This document shows positions 9,272 through 16,347 of a stretch of DNA of 34,471 nt, in pieces. Every line of letters starts with the position of its first letter. Position 1 is the first letter of the stretch. A program made the position numbers and the translations under genes. The notes below the pieces were generated by a model. It did not search any database. It was not told where the DNA came from and was given only the letters and a program-made list of their open reading frames with translations. This DNA comes from Deltaproteobacteria bacterium. GTDB lineage: Bacteria > JACQOV01. The stretch lies in NCBI GenBank assembly GCA_016202395.1, contig JACQOV010000098.1, positions 1-34,471 of the forward strand, written 5' to 3'.

Positions 9272-10366
9272 TTAGTTGGAGCGATTGCGGTTGAGGACGC
9301 GCGAGATTAAATCCCACTGCCTTCGATCCTCGGGAGTAACAAAAGAGATCGCGTTTCCACAAGCGCCAGCTCGGCCGGTTCGACCGATGCGATGAATGTA
9401 GTCATCGGCCGATTGAGGGAGATCATAGTTAATCACATGGGCGATATCGGCCACGTCGATGCCGCGAGCCGCGATGTCCGTTGCCACTAAAACGCGCGCT
9501 TTTCCACTTCTAAATCCAGAGAGGGCAGAATTTCTTTGCCCCTGCGTTCGACCCCCATGGATCCAATTAACCCCAATTCCAGAAGAGGAGAGATACCGAG
9601 CCAACTGATCGGTTCGGGCTTTCGTTCGAGCGAAAACAAGAATAGCCCCTTGCCGTTGATTCAACTCTTTTAGAAGAGCCTCTCTCTTCTGTGGACTGGT
9701 TGTTCTGATCGTGGTCTGTTGAATTGCAGAGATCGGCTGGGAAAAATTCCCAACGGTCACTCGAACCGGTTCTCGGAGATATCTCTTAGACAATTGCTCC
9801 ACCTCCCGAGGCCAAGTGGCTGAGAAAAAGAGGGTTTGCCTCTCACTCGGCACAAACCGAAGGATCTGAGCAATCTGAGGCGCAAATCCCATATCGAGCA
9901 TCCGATCGGCTTCATCTAAAACTAAAATCTCGGTTTTAGAAAGATTCACGGTTTTTCGATGAAGGTGATCGGTTAGACGCCCGGGGGTAGCAATCAAAAG
10001 ACGGGGGTGTCTCGATAACCTCTGCAGTTGAGCATAAATGGGGACCCCTCCTGTCAAACAGACCGAATGAACCCCCGGTGTGAACCGCGTGAGTTGACGC
10101 CAAAAGACCTCAATCTGCTGAGCCAACTCTCGAGTCGGCGCAAGAATGAGCGCAATTTTTCCGGGAGACTCCATCAAACGGAGCAAAATGGGGAGGCAAA
10201 AGGCAGCCGTTATTCCCGTCCCTGTTTGCGCACACCCAATCAAATCCTTTCGGGAAAGAGCGATTGGGATCGCTTTGGCCTGAATGGGGGTCGGCTTCTG
10301 AAATTCCAGATCCCGTAGCGCCCTTTTAACGGGATCTGGAAATGATAACAACTCAAAATTATCCAT
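9272..10366 (-). CDS. DEAD-box RNA helicase (RhlE-like) with altered Walker A motif
   Basis: An RNA helicase core of 364 residues: Q motif (F..PTPIQ), motif Ia APTRELAQQ, motif II LDEADRML, motif III SAT, motif IV-V with ATDIAARGID, and motif VI HRIGRTGRAG. It lacks the long basic C-terminal tail of many RhlE/CsdA proteins. Motif I reads AQTGTGIT where the family has AQTGTGKT: the codon at 10211-10213 is ATA (Ile) instead of AAA/AAG (Lys). That Lys contacts the ATP phosphates, so the protein as read would be predicted ATPase-defective. All other motifs are intact, so this is either a sequencing error, a recent mutation or an enzyme that works differently. It follows an RRM protein gene on the same strand, a pairing common in cold-adaptation RNA metabolism. 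Confidence 0.93.
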   Translation of the reverse strand: MDNFELLSFPDPVKRALRDLEFQKPTPIQAKAIPIALSRKDLIGCAQTGTGITAAFCLPILLRLMESPGKIALILAPTRELAQQIEVFWRQLTRFTPGVHSVCLTGGVPIYAQLQRLSRHPRLLIATPGRLTDHLHRKTVNLSKTEILVLDEADRMLDMGFAPQIAQILRFVPSERQTLFFSATWPREVEQLSKRYLREPVRVTVGNFSQPISAIQQTTIRTTSPQKREALLKELNQRQGAILVFARTKARTDQLARYLSSSGIGVNWIHGGRTQGQRNSALSGFRSGKARVLVATDIAARGIDVADIAHVINYDLPQSADDYIHRIGRTGRAGACGNAISFVTPEDRRQWDLISRVLNRNRSN

Positions 10367-10419
10367 TGGATTTCACTTTTAAAGGAATGGTGATAAGGAG
10401 AGCTATTTCAGCTGACCAA

Positions 10420-10749
10420 TTACCAACGTTTCCGTTGTCCACCGCCCCTGCCATAACCACCGCCGCCGCCGCCGCCACCACCACCACGATTATCACGAGG
10501 GGTCATGGGACGCGCTTCGTTCACTGTGAGCGCACGGCCTTCATATTCGAAGCCGTTGTATTTCGAAATCCCTTTCTGAGCCTCGTCATCGGTAGACATC
10601 TCGACAAACCCAAACCCTTTGCTACGGCCACTATCTCGATCAAAAATGACCTTGGCAGACTCCACCGTTCCGCATTCCGCGAAGAGCCCGGACAGGGTTT
10701 GATCGGTGACTGAAAACGCTAGGTTTCCTACGAAAAGCTTCTTAGCCAT
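10420..10749 (-). CDS. RNA-binding protein with one RRM and a glycine-rich tail
   Basis: A single-RRM bacterial RNA-binding protein of the cyanobacterial Rbp type, thought to act as a cold-inducible RNA chaperone. RNP2 is KLFVGNL (residues 4-10) and RNP1 is KGFGFVEM, both with the aromatic residues that stack on RNA. The tail PRDNRGGGGGG...YGRGGGQRKRW is a short RGG-like region, encoded by a GGN run whose complement is a (CCG)n(CCA)n tract near 10459-10487. A strong Shine-Dalgarno sequence (AAGGAGG) precedes the ATG. A weak sigma70-like TTGACT-N17-CATTCT lies at 10861-10833 on the minus strand. It sits 53 bp upstream of the DEAD-box helicase and is probably co-transcribed with it. Confidence 0.93.
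   Translation of the reverse strand: MAKKLFVGNLAFSVTDQTLSGLFAECGTVESAKVIFDRDSGRSKGFGFVEMSTDDEAQKGISKYNGFEYEGRALTVNEARPMTPRDNRGGGGGGGGGGYGRGGGQRKRW
10459..10487. repeat. Trinucleotide tract encoding poly-glycine
   Basis: A run of CCG units followed by CCA units on the plus strand (GGN on the coding strand) encodes about ten consecutive Gly in the tail of the RRM protein. Such a tract can change length by replication slippage in steps of one Gly without breaking the frame. Only one allele is visible here. Confidence 0.7.
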
Positions 10750-10868
10750 ATTTCCTCCTTAATGTTGTTGTTCAAGCCACTAAAGAGGACTCTGAGCAAT
10801 AAATACTCCGAACTCTCTAAGGCAAGGAGCGTAGAATGGCATAATCCTCAACTTTAGTCAAGACCCCC

Positions 10869-10902
10869 ACTGTCAACTTTATAAATTCTTATGGTTGACA
10901 AT
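10869..10902 (+). promoter_or_regulatory. BirA-like biotin operator upstream of bioF
   Basis: An inverted repeat TGTCAAC (10871-10877) and GTTGACA (10894-10900) separated by 16 bp; with one more base on each side the arms read ACTGTCAACT and GGTTGACAAT around a 14-bp AT-rich spacer. The arrangement resembles the widely conserved BirA operator (TTGTAAACC / GGTTTACAA with 14-16 bp between). It sits directly before biotin genes, with its right arm containing the TTGACA -35 box. Binding by biotinyl-AMP-loaded BirA would block the promoter. The birA gene is not in the window, so the identity of the regulator is inferred from pattern and context. Confidence 0.6.
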
Positions 10903-10924
10903 AAAGAGCGGCTTTTGGTACAAG
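10895..10924 (+). promoter_or_regulatory. Predicted bioF promoter giving a near-leaderless mRNA
   Basis: A perfect -35 box TTGACA (10895-10900) is followed after 18 bp by TACAAG (10919-10924). Initiation about 7 bases further on would start the transcript only about 3 bases before the ATG at 10934. No Shine-Dalgarno sequence is present there. A TATAAA at 10880-10885 could instead serve as a -10 box for a longer leader, but it has no good -35 partner. Confidence 0.45.
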
Positions 10925-10933
10925 CTCTATCTC

Positions 10934-12100
10934 ATGGAATGGGTTGCGAAAGCGCTCCAAGAGATTGAAAAGAAAGGGCTTAAGCGATCGTTGCGAGAGA
11001 TTGAAGGGGTTCAGGATCGGGTTGTTATGCTGAAAGGAGTTCCTGCTCTTGTCTTCTGCTCCAATAATTATTTGGGGCTCGCCAACCATCCAAAATTAAT
11101 TGAAGCGGGGAAGAAAGCCTTAGAGAAATATGGCGTGGGGAGTGGCGCCTCGCGGTTGATTAGCGGCAACATGAAGCTCCATGAGGAGCTGGAGTCCAGC
11201 ATCGCTCAATTCAAAAGGACTGAAGCGGCGCTTCTCTTTAATTCGGGTTACCATGCCAACATCGGTCTTCTCACCACTTTGACGGGGCCCTCCGATCAAA
11301 TCTTTTCCGATGAACTCAATCATGCCTCCCTCATCGACGGCTGTCGGCTTTCTCGAGCGCAAGTCTCTGTCTACAAGCATCAGGACGTAGATCATTTAAA
11401 GAATCTCCTCCAAAAAAACGACTCCACGGGACGAAAGTTCATCGTCACGGATGGAGTTTTCAGCATGGACGGAGACGTCGCTCCTCTTCCAGAACTGGTG
11501 GAGTTGGGACGTCGCTACGAAGCCACCGTTGTTGTCGATGATGCGCACGGAACGGGTGTGATGGGAGAAACCGGCAGAGGAACCGTGGAGCATTTTGGAA
11601 TCGATCCCGGTGAAGTCATTCAGATGGCAACGTTGGGAAAAGCCTTGGGGGTTTTTGGCGCGTTCATTGCCTGCACGAAATCCCTCAGAGAACTTCTCAT
11701 GAACACGGCCCGCAGTTTTATTTTTACGACGTCTCTGCCTCCTGTGGTCTGCGCCATGGCGATGGAGGCAATAAAGATCCTCTCCGAAGAATCACAACCT
11801 CTTCAAAATCTTCGCCAAAATATAAAAAAATTTTCAGAAGGGCTTTCGCGATTGGGATGGGTCACGCAAAATCGAGCCCCTATTTTCCCCTTGTTGATTG
11901 GAGATCCGAACCCGACGATGGCGCTTTGTGAAACCCTCCTAACACAAGGAATCTACGCCCAAGGGATTCGGCCCCCTACGGTTCCAGAAGGGACCAGCCG
12001 ACTTCGATTCACACTGATGGCAACGCATACAGAAGAGGATTTGGACGCTGCATTGAATGCATTGGCCTCAACACTGTCATGGCAACAACATCGACCTTAA
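10934..12100 (+). CDS. bioF: 8-amino-7-oxononanoate synthase
   Basis: A PLP enzyme that condenses pimeloyl-ACP or pimeloyl-CoA with L-alanine to give 8-amino-7-oxononanoate, the first ring-assembly step of biotin synthesis. Alpha-oxoamine synthase hallmarks are present: [54 protein letters not shown] and the PLP Lys in TLGKALG. I place the start at the ATG at 10934 (MEWVAKALQ) instead of the in-frame TTG at 10895, because that TTG is the -35 box and the extra 13 residues are not family-like. The length from this ATG (388) matches E. coli BioF (384). Glycine C-acetyltransferase is a close relative, but the bioA and bioD neighbours decide the call. Its end overlaps bioA by 22 bases. Confidence 0.93.
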   Translation: MEWVAKALQEIEKKGLKRSLREIEGVQDRVVMLKGVPALVFCSNNYLGLANHPKLIEAGKKALEKYGVGSGASRLISGNMKLHEELESSIAQFKRTEAALLFNSGYHANIGLLTTLTGPSDQIFSDELNHASLIDGCRLSRAQVSVYKHQDVDHLKNLLQKNDSTGRKFIVTDGVFSMDGDVAPLPELVELGRRYEATVVVDDAHGTGVMGETGRGTVEHFGIDPGEVIQMATLGKALGVFGAFIACTKSLRELLMNTARSFIFTTSLPPVVCAMAMEAIKILSEESQPLQNLRQNIKKFSEGLSRLGWVTQNRAPIFPLLIGDPNPTMALCETLLTQGIYAQGIRPPTVPEGTSRLRFTLMATHTEEDLDAALNALASTLSWQQHRP

Positions 12101-13377
12101 AAAAACTGGATCACCGCTACCTCTGGCATCCTTTCACCCCGATGACCGAATGGTGCGCGGAAGATCCTTTAATCATTGAACGAGCCGAAGGAAACTATCT
12201 GATCGATACCGACGGGAAACGATATTTAGATGGGATCTCCTCTCTTTGGGTGAACGTCCACGGGCATCATCGCCCCGAGATCGACCAAGCCGTTCACGAT
12301 CAACTCGATAAAGTAGCTCACACCACCTTTTTGGGTCTGACCCATCCTCCAGCGATAGAGCTGGCAAAGCGGTTAATTGAAATTGCGCCTCAAGGGCTCG
12401 CACGCGTTTTCTTTTCAGACAATGGCTCCACCGCGGTCGAGGTGGCTCTCAAAATGGCCTTCCAATATTGGCAACAACGGGGCAAACCTCGCAAGCAAAA
12501 GTTTCTCTCTCTTCAAGAAGCCTATCATGGCGACACCGTCGGTTCCGTTAGCGTGGGTGGCATCGAGATTTTTCATCAAATCTTCCATCCCCTTCTCTTT
12601 TCAACGCTTAAAGCGGATATATCCTCGATTGAAAATCTCGTTCAGCAGATTAAAGATCACGCCGATGAGCTGGCCGCTGTGGTGGTGGAACCTCTTGTGC
12701 AAGGAGCCGCGGGGATGCTTGTAATGCCAAAAGGATTTTTGAAGGCAACTGAAAACGCTTGTCGCGAGAATAAGGTGCTGTTGATTGTCGACGAAGTGGC
12801 CACTGGTTTTGGAAGAACAGGGAAGATGTTTGCGTGTGAACAGGAACAGATCCAACCCGATTTGATGGCGATCGCAAAAGGGATTACGGGAGGCTATCTC
12901 CCTCTCGCAGCCACTCTGGCCACCGAAGAGATTTACTCCGCATTCTTGGGGCAGCCGGAAGAGTTCAAAACATTTTTCCATGGCCATAGCTACACGGCTA
13001 ATCCCCTCGCTTGCGCGGCAGCTCTCGCAAGTCTTGATGTTTTTAAGAAAGAAAAGGTTTTAGAAAAACTCCCTGCTAAAATGGCTTATCTCCAGAAATC
13101 CTTGGAGCATTTTTGGAATTTGGAGCACGTTGGAGACATTCGACAAAAGGGGATGATGGCGGGAATTGAACTGGTGCGAGATAAAAATACTCGGCAGCCC
13201 TACGAGTATAAGGAAAGGATCGGCCACCGTGTTTGCATGAAAGTCCGATCCAAAGGGGTGATTCTCCGTCCTTTAGGAAATGTTGTTGTTTTAATGCCTC
13301 CGCTGAGTATCACTTTAGAAGAGATAGATCTGCTACTGAATGCAACTTATGAAGCGATTGAAGAAATCACTTGCTGA
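12079..13377 (+). CDS. bioA: Adenosylmethionine-8-amino-7-oxononanoate aminotransferase
   Basis: Transfers the amino group of S-adenosylmethionine to 8-amino-7-oxononanoate, forming 7,8-diaminononanoate. Class III aminotransferase features are clear: the BioA-typical start [60 protein letters not shown] and the PLP Lys in AIAKGITGG. The length (432) equals the usual size (E. coli 429). The start lies inside the bioF end, so the genes are translationally coupled. The stop TGA (13375-13377) falls inside the left arm of the palindromic element that separates bioA from bioD, so that element fixes where BioA ends. Confidence 0.95.
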   Translation: MATTSTLKKLDHRYLWHPFTPMTEWCAEDPLIIERAEGNYLIDTDGKRYLDGISSLWVNVHGHHRPEIDQAVHDQLDKVAHTTFLGLTHPPAIELAKRLIEIAPQGLARVFFSDNGSTAVEVALKMAFQYWQQRGKPRKQKFLSLQEAYHGDTVGSVSVGGIEIFHQIFHPLLFSTLKADISSIENLVQQIKDHADELAAVVVEPLVQGAAGMLVMPKGFLKATENACRENKVLLIVDEVATGFGRTGKMFACEQEQIQPDLMAIAKGITGGYLPLAATLATEEIYSAFLGQPEEFKTFFHGHSYTANPLACAAALASLDVFKKEKVLEKLPAKMAYLQKSLEHFWNLEHVGDIRQKGMMAGIELVRDKNTRQPYEYKERIGHRVCMKVRSKGVILRPLGNVVVLMPPLSITLEEIDLLLNATYEAIEEITC

Positions 13378-14170
13378 GTGGGAGTGTTTGTCGCGGTTCG
13401 GAGCCTCCGGTCGCACCCTATCGGGGCGAGCCGGCGGGAAACCTTCCGGTATAACCGGCTTTCCTCGCCGGCTCGCCCTCGATGGGTACCCGCTCCCTCT
13501 CGGCACGAACCGCTTTCAAACACTCCCACTCGGCAACGGTATCTTCATCACGGGAACGGATACGGGGGTTGGGAAAACGTATATTGGGACGCAAGTTGCA
13601 AGGATGCTAAAAGCGAAAGGGATCGACGTGGGAGTAATGAAACCGATTGAAACGGGATGCGGAGTTCGCAATGGAAAGCTCTATCCTGCGGATGGATGGA
13701 AGCTCAAAAAGGCAGCTCAAGTGGACGACCCTATTGAACTCATTGTTCCGATTCGTCTCCGAAAACCACTGGCCCCTTTCGTTGCGGCCAAACTCGATAG
13801 GGGGAAAATAGATCTTCAAAAAATCGATCGAGCTTACGAGACGCTTCGAAAACGCCATGAATTTGTGATTGTAGAAGGAGCGGGTGGAGCTTTAGTCCCC
13901 ATCCAAGAAGATTTCTTTATGCTGGATCTCGCAAAGCGATTGAAACTCTCCGTCATTCTAGTGATTGGAAATCGGTTAGGAGCGATCAATCATGCGCTCC
14001 TGACGATAGAAGCAATCCAGAAACGGCATCTCCCCTTCACAGGATGGATTCTAAACGATTTGCAACCCCCGACTGAAGCTTCCAGGACTAATAAAAGCGC
14101 CCTTAAAAGGCTCCTTAGCGCTAAAAATAATAAGCGATCCCCACGGTCCAACGCAGTTGATCATAAATAA
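13340..14170 (+). CDS. bioD: Dethiobiotin synthetase with an N-terminal extension encoded by a palindromic repeat
   Basis: An ATP-dependent carboxylase that closes the ureido ring of dethiobiotin. The P-loop GTDTGVGKT, the substrate and Mg segment MKPIETG, the motif VIVEGAGGALVPI and the GNRLGAINHALLT segment identify BioD. The normal enzyme begins at about GNGIFITGTDTG, roughly residue 65 of this frame. The only start codons before it are ATG 13340 and 13349, TTG 13358 and TTG 13388. All would translate most or all of the palindromic element, giving a 49-65 residue Arg/Gly/Pro-rich leader not found in BioD. I cannot choose between the starts; none has a strong Shine-Dalgarno sequence. The C-terminus overlaps the convergent beta-barrel gene by 50 bp. 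Confidence 0.9.
   Translation: MQLMKRLKKSLAEWECLSRFGASGRTLSGRAGGKPSGITGFPRRLALDGYPLPLGTNRFQTLPLGNGIFITGTDTGVGKTYIGTQVARMLKAKGIDVGVMKPIETGCGVRNGKLYPADGWKLKKAAQVDDPIELIVPIRLRKPLAPFVAAKLDRGKIDLQKIDRAYETLRKRHEFVIVEGAGGALVPIQEDFFMLDLAKRLKLSVILVIGNRLGAINHALLTIEAIQKRHLPFTGWILNDLQPPTEASRTNKSALKRLLSAKNNKRSPRSNAVDHK
13371..13536. repeat. 166-bp palindromic element at the bioA/bioD junction
   Basis: The outer arms, 13371-13390 and 13517-13536, are inverted repeats matching at 19 of 20 positions, with GAGTGGGAGTGTTTG and CAAACACTCCCACTC as a perfect 15-bp core. Inside are further paired blocks: 13393-13400 with 13506-13513 (GCGGTTCG), 13424-13436 with 13466-13478 (13 bp, GGGCGAGCCGGCG) and a small terminal hairpin CCGGT-ATA-ACCGG (13446-13458). 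The whole unit could fold into one long hairpin and is richer in GC than its surroundings. It has no room for a transposase, so it resembles a non-autonomous palindromic repeat (MITE-, REP- or RPE-like). It has no stop codon in the bioD frame and supplies the bioA stop. No clear target-site duplication is seen. Confidence 0.85.
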
Positions 14171-14684
14171 AAGGGAACCGGCTCACGTTAAAAAATGGGA
14201 TCGCATATTGAAGAAGGTCGACCCGAAGCTGCATGTTTTCCCGAATGCGATAATCGATTCCCAAGGCCTCGGCCCCAAAAAACCATCCCCACGTTCCGGA
14301 ATCGATCCCCACGGTATCGAAATTAAGACGACTTAAACCGATAGAAACACCAAAGCGCAAAAAGAAATCGTCGGTGACCAACAAACGATAAGCCACATCC
14401 CCCGCCATATTCACCGAACCCGCGCTCACGTCGAACGTTTCAAAGGCAACGTACGGATTCTCTTCGACAAATCCACCCAAGATCCAGTTGTTGTAAGCAT
14501 AATGTAACCCGAGACGGAATCCCAAGGCAGGCTCGTCGATGCCTCCCCCTCCATCAAAAGTGAGATGATAACCTCGCAAAGAACGGTCGGCCTCTTTCGG
14601 CCAAGCCTCCCCCGCAAAGACCTGGGAAGAGAGGTTTAATACCCACAAGATGAGAGTAATCAAAAAATAATTTATAAATCGCAT
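14121..14684 (-). CDS. Small outer-membrane beta-barrel protein
   Basis: A signal peptide (MRFINYFLITLILWVLNLSSQVFA) is followed by about 165 residues of alternating polar/aromatic beta-strand sequence ending in TVGIAYYF. The C-terminal Phe and the aromatic-alternating last strand are the usual BAM recognition signal, so this is probably an 8-stranded barrel of the OmpW/OmpX size class; no named family is recognised. I use the ATG at 14684, not the upstream in-frame one, because GAGGAT lies at the right distance and the signal peptide begins there. The Shine-Dalgarno sequence lies within the end of the preceding phospholipase-like gene, suggesting an operon. Its last 50 bp overlap the 3' end of bioD on the other strand. 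Confidence 0.75.
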   Translation of the reverse strand: MRFINYFLITLILWVLNLSSQVFAGEAWPKEADRSLRGYHLTFDGGGGIDEPALGFRLGLHYAYNNWILGGFVEENPYVAFETFDVSAGSVNMAGDVAYRLLVTDDFFLRFGVSIGLSRLNFDTVGIDSGTWGWFFGAEALGIDYRIRENMQLRVDLLQYAIPFFNVSRFPFIYDQLRWTVGIAYYF

Positions 14685-14686
14685 AG

Positions 14687-15805
14687 TTATATCCTCTTTT
14701 TTTGTCTCCATAAAAACCAGGGAACAAGGGCCAGGAGAAGCACAAACACCCCTCCTAAAAATCGTGAATCCGTGGAGCGATCGCTATCCGAAACTTGGCA
14801 TCCCAAAACAGACTCGGCTCCTAACTTATCGTTACTGTCTCCACAATCGACATCGGCCTCCACATGACTCGCGTTGCTACAAAAGTTGTTGTCGGCGTTA
14901 CAACCCGGTTGCACCGTGAACCAATCGGTTAGAAAAGTTTCAAGTCGGGCCCGACGGGCGTCCAAAGAATCGGGATTGCTGGGATCCGCGTCGGAGAGGA
15001 GCGCTAGAAACTCCGTAGAAGCCTCAATGGCCGTGTCTACTGTCACGTCGCTGCTGGTGCGGTCGCACTCACAGTCGTCCAGCGTAAAGCTGTGCTCCGG
15101 GCCATCGCGAGATTCATCCACCTCTCCACGAACGTAATCAGGCCAATTCAGAACCGTTTCAATCACTTTAAGATTTGTTGCGGAATCGGTTGTAAATGTT
15201 CGGTAAACATGAGAAAAACTATCTTGAATCGCATGGATCGCTCTCCCCGCATTAAAATAAAGGACCGAGAGAGACACGTCCATCGTCCCACGATAGAGGA
15301 TGTATTCCGGAAAATCGCCACGAATCGTTGGGCCCAAACTGCCGGTAGCCGTTGCGGTCGTTAAAATATTTTCAAACATCTCGCGAATGAAATCTTTGCA
15401 ATCTTCAATAGCCTCCACATTTCCCTGCTCGCCATCTTGATCGCGCTGCCGCAAACAGTGCTCCCTTTGATGCGACTCCGTGTTGTGAACCTGCTGGAGT
15501 TCATCAATATCGATGCTAGAGTTCCCATGAAGATCGTTCCATCGAGCCCCAATCACTAGAGAGATCGTGAAAATGTCTTTGGAAAAAGGGCCGGCATCGA
15601 ACTGAAGATTATCGAAAAGGACCTCGTCGTAATGAGTGGGAGAAGGAGGAGTTTGAAGAAATCCTGTGCTACCCAATGCGGAGGCGGTCATCTTTTCATG
15701 GCAATTCGAGGAAAGAACCGTTTGTATGTAAAAGGCGTTGGCAAAGGGAACGGGAGTGGAAATCAGAACAAAAAAGAGGCCTATGCGCCATTTTGTGCGA
15801 ATCAT
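14687..15805 (-). CDS. Exported phospholipase C/S1-nuclease-like protein with a MYXO-CTERM-like tail
   Basis: A signal peptide (MIRTKWRIGLFFVLISTPVPFANA) is followed by a helical domain with NCHEKMT near its N-terminus and HAIQDSFSHVYR in the middle. HxxxDxxxH is the zinc-binding motif seen in zinc-dependent phospholipase C and S1/P1 nuclease-type folds; the assignment to that superfamily is tentative. A Cys-rich acidic spacer (CECD, CNADNNFC, DVDCGD) precedes a tripartite C-terminus: a GC motif, one hydrophobic helix (FLGGVFVLLLALVPWFLW) and a basic end RQKKRI. This resembles the MYXO-CTERM sorting tail. The start is set at the ATG at 15805, where the signal peptide begins; upstream in-frame sequence is not signal-like. 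It lies just upstream of the beta-barrel gene. Confidence 0.7.
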   Translation of the reverse strand: MIRTKWRIGLFFVLISTPVPFANAFYIQTVLSSNCHEKMTASALGSTGFLQTPPSPTHYDEVLFDNLQFDAGPFSKDIFTISLVIGARWNDLHGNSSIDIDELQQVHNTESHQREHCLRQRDQDGEQGNVEAIEDCKDFIREMFENILTTATATGSLGPTIRGDFPEYILYRGTMDVSLSVLYFNAGRAIHAIQDSFSHVYRTFTTDSATNLKVIETVLNWPDYVRGEVDESRDGPEHSFTLDDCECDRTSSDVTVDTAIEASTEFLALLSDADPSNPDSLDARRARLETFLTDWFTVQPGCNADNNFCSNASHVEADVDCGDSNDKLGAESVLGCQVSDSDRSTDSRFLGGVFVLLLALVPWFLWRQKKRI

Positions 15806-15820
15806 GAGTTTATGCTCGAA

Positions 15821-15849
15821 ACGGTAACAACGCCCATGCCAGGTGTCAA
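15821..15849 (-). promoter_or_regulatory. Predicted promoter of the phospholipase-like gene
   Basis: Read on the minus strand there is a perfect TTGACA (15849-15844) and, 17 bp on, TACCGT (15826-15821). The -10 match is weak. A start about 7 bases downstream would leave a leader of roughly 9 bases before the ATG at 15805, with no Shine-Dalgarno sequence. The element lies in the divergent gap before the CBS gene. Confidence 0.35.
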
Positions 15850-15912
15850 GGAACTTCCTATTTTTGAATCCAAGTTGTATGCTATTAAAAAGGATCAAAC
15901 CAGGAGGTTTCC

Positions 15913-16335
15913 ATGCCAATCATTCGAAGAATCTTTAAGAAAAGAGGGGTCGTTTCGGTTCCCCCTGATGCCACCGTGGAACAAGCCGCAAGGCAGATGA
16001 CACTCGAAAAAGTGGGGAGCGTCTTAGTGATGGAAAAAGGGACGCCGGTGGGCATCTTTACAGAGAGGGATCTCTTAAATCGAGTCGTCGCAAAGGGGAG
16101 CGACGCGAGAACAACCCCGATCCGAGAGGTGATGAGTAAAAGATTGGTTACGATCGATATCGATGCCTCCACTGAGGAGTGCTACAACAGGATGCAAGAG
16201 ACCAAATGTCGCCGCGTCCCGATCTCTGAAGATGGGAAGATCGTGGGGATGATTACGATGCGGGATATTCTAGAGCGGGTGATGGAGACGCTTCAAGACG
16301 AAAATCGGCATTTACAAGATTACATTCGCTCGTAA
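15913..16335 (+). CDS. CBS-pair protein
   Basis: A 140-residue protein made of two consecutive CBS motifs, at about residues 10-62 (SVPPDATVEQAARQM...GSVLVMEKGTPVGIFTERDLL) and 75-130 (VTIDIDASTEECYNRM...RRVPISEDGKIVGMITMRDIL). The pair forms a Bateman module that usually binds adenine nucleotides or S-adenosylmethionine and modulates a partner. No catalytic domain is attached, so the partner is unknown. A strong AGGAGG lies 6 bases before the ATG. It is followed after 12 bp by the EamA transporter on the same strand. Confidence 0.9.
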   Translation: MPIIRRIFKKRGVVSVPPDATVEQAARQMTLEKVGSVLVMEKGTPVGIFTERDLLNRVVAKGSDARTTPIREVMSKRLVTIDIDASTEECYNRMQETKCRRVPISEDGKIVGMITMRDILERVMETLQDENRHLQDYIRS

Positions 16336-16347
16336 TCGCAATTCAGC

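Noticed and set aside
10895..10933. bioF start at the TTG at 10895
   Set aside because: The TTG is part of a perfect -35 box and operator arm, and the 13 extra residues are not conserved-looking. The ATG at 10934 gives a normal-length BioF.
13376..13531. Long hairpin at bioA/bioD as a Rho-independent terminator
   Set aside because: No T-run follows the hairpin, and it lies between co-directional genes of one pathway. Its size and nested arms fit a repeat element better.
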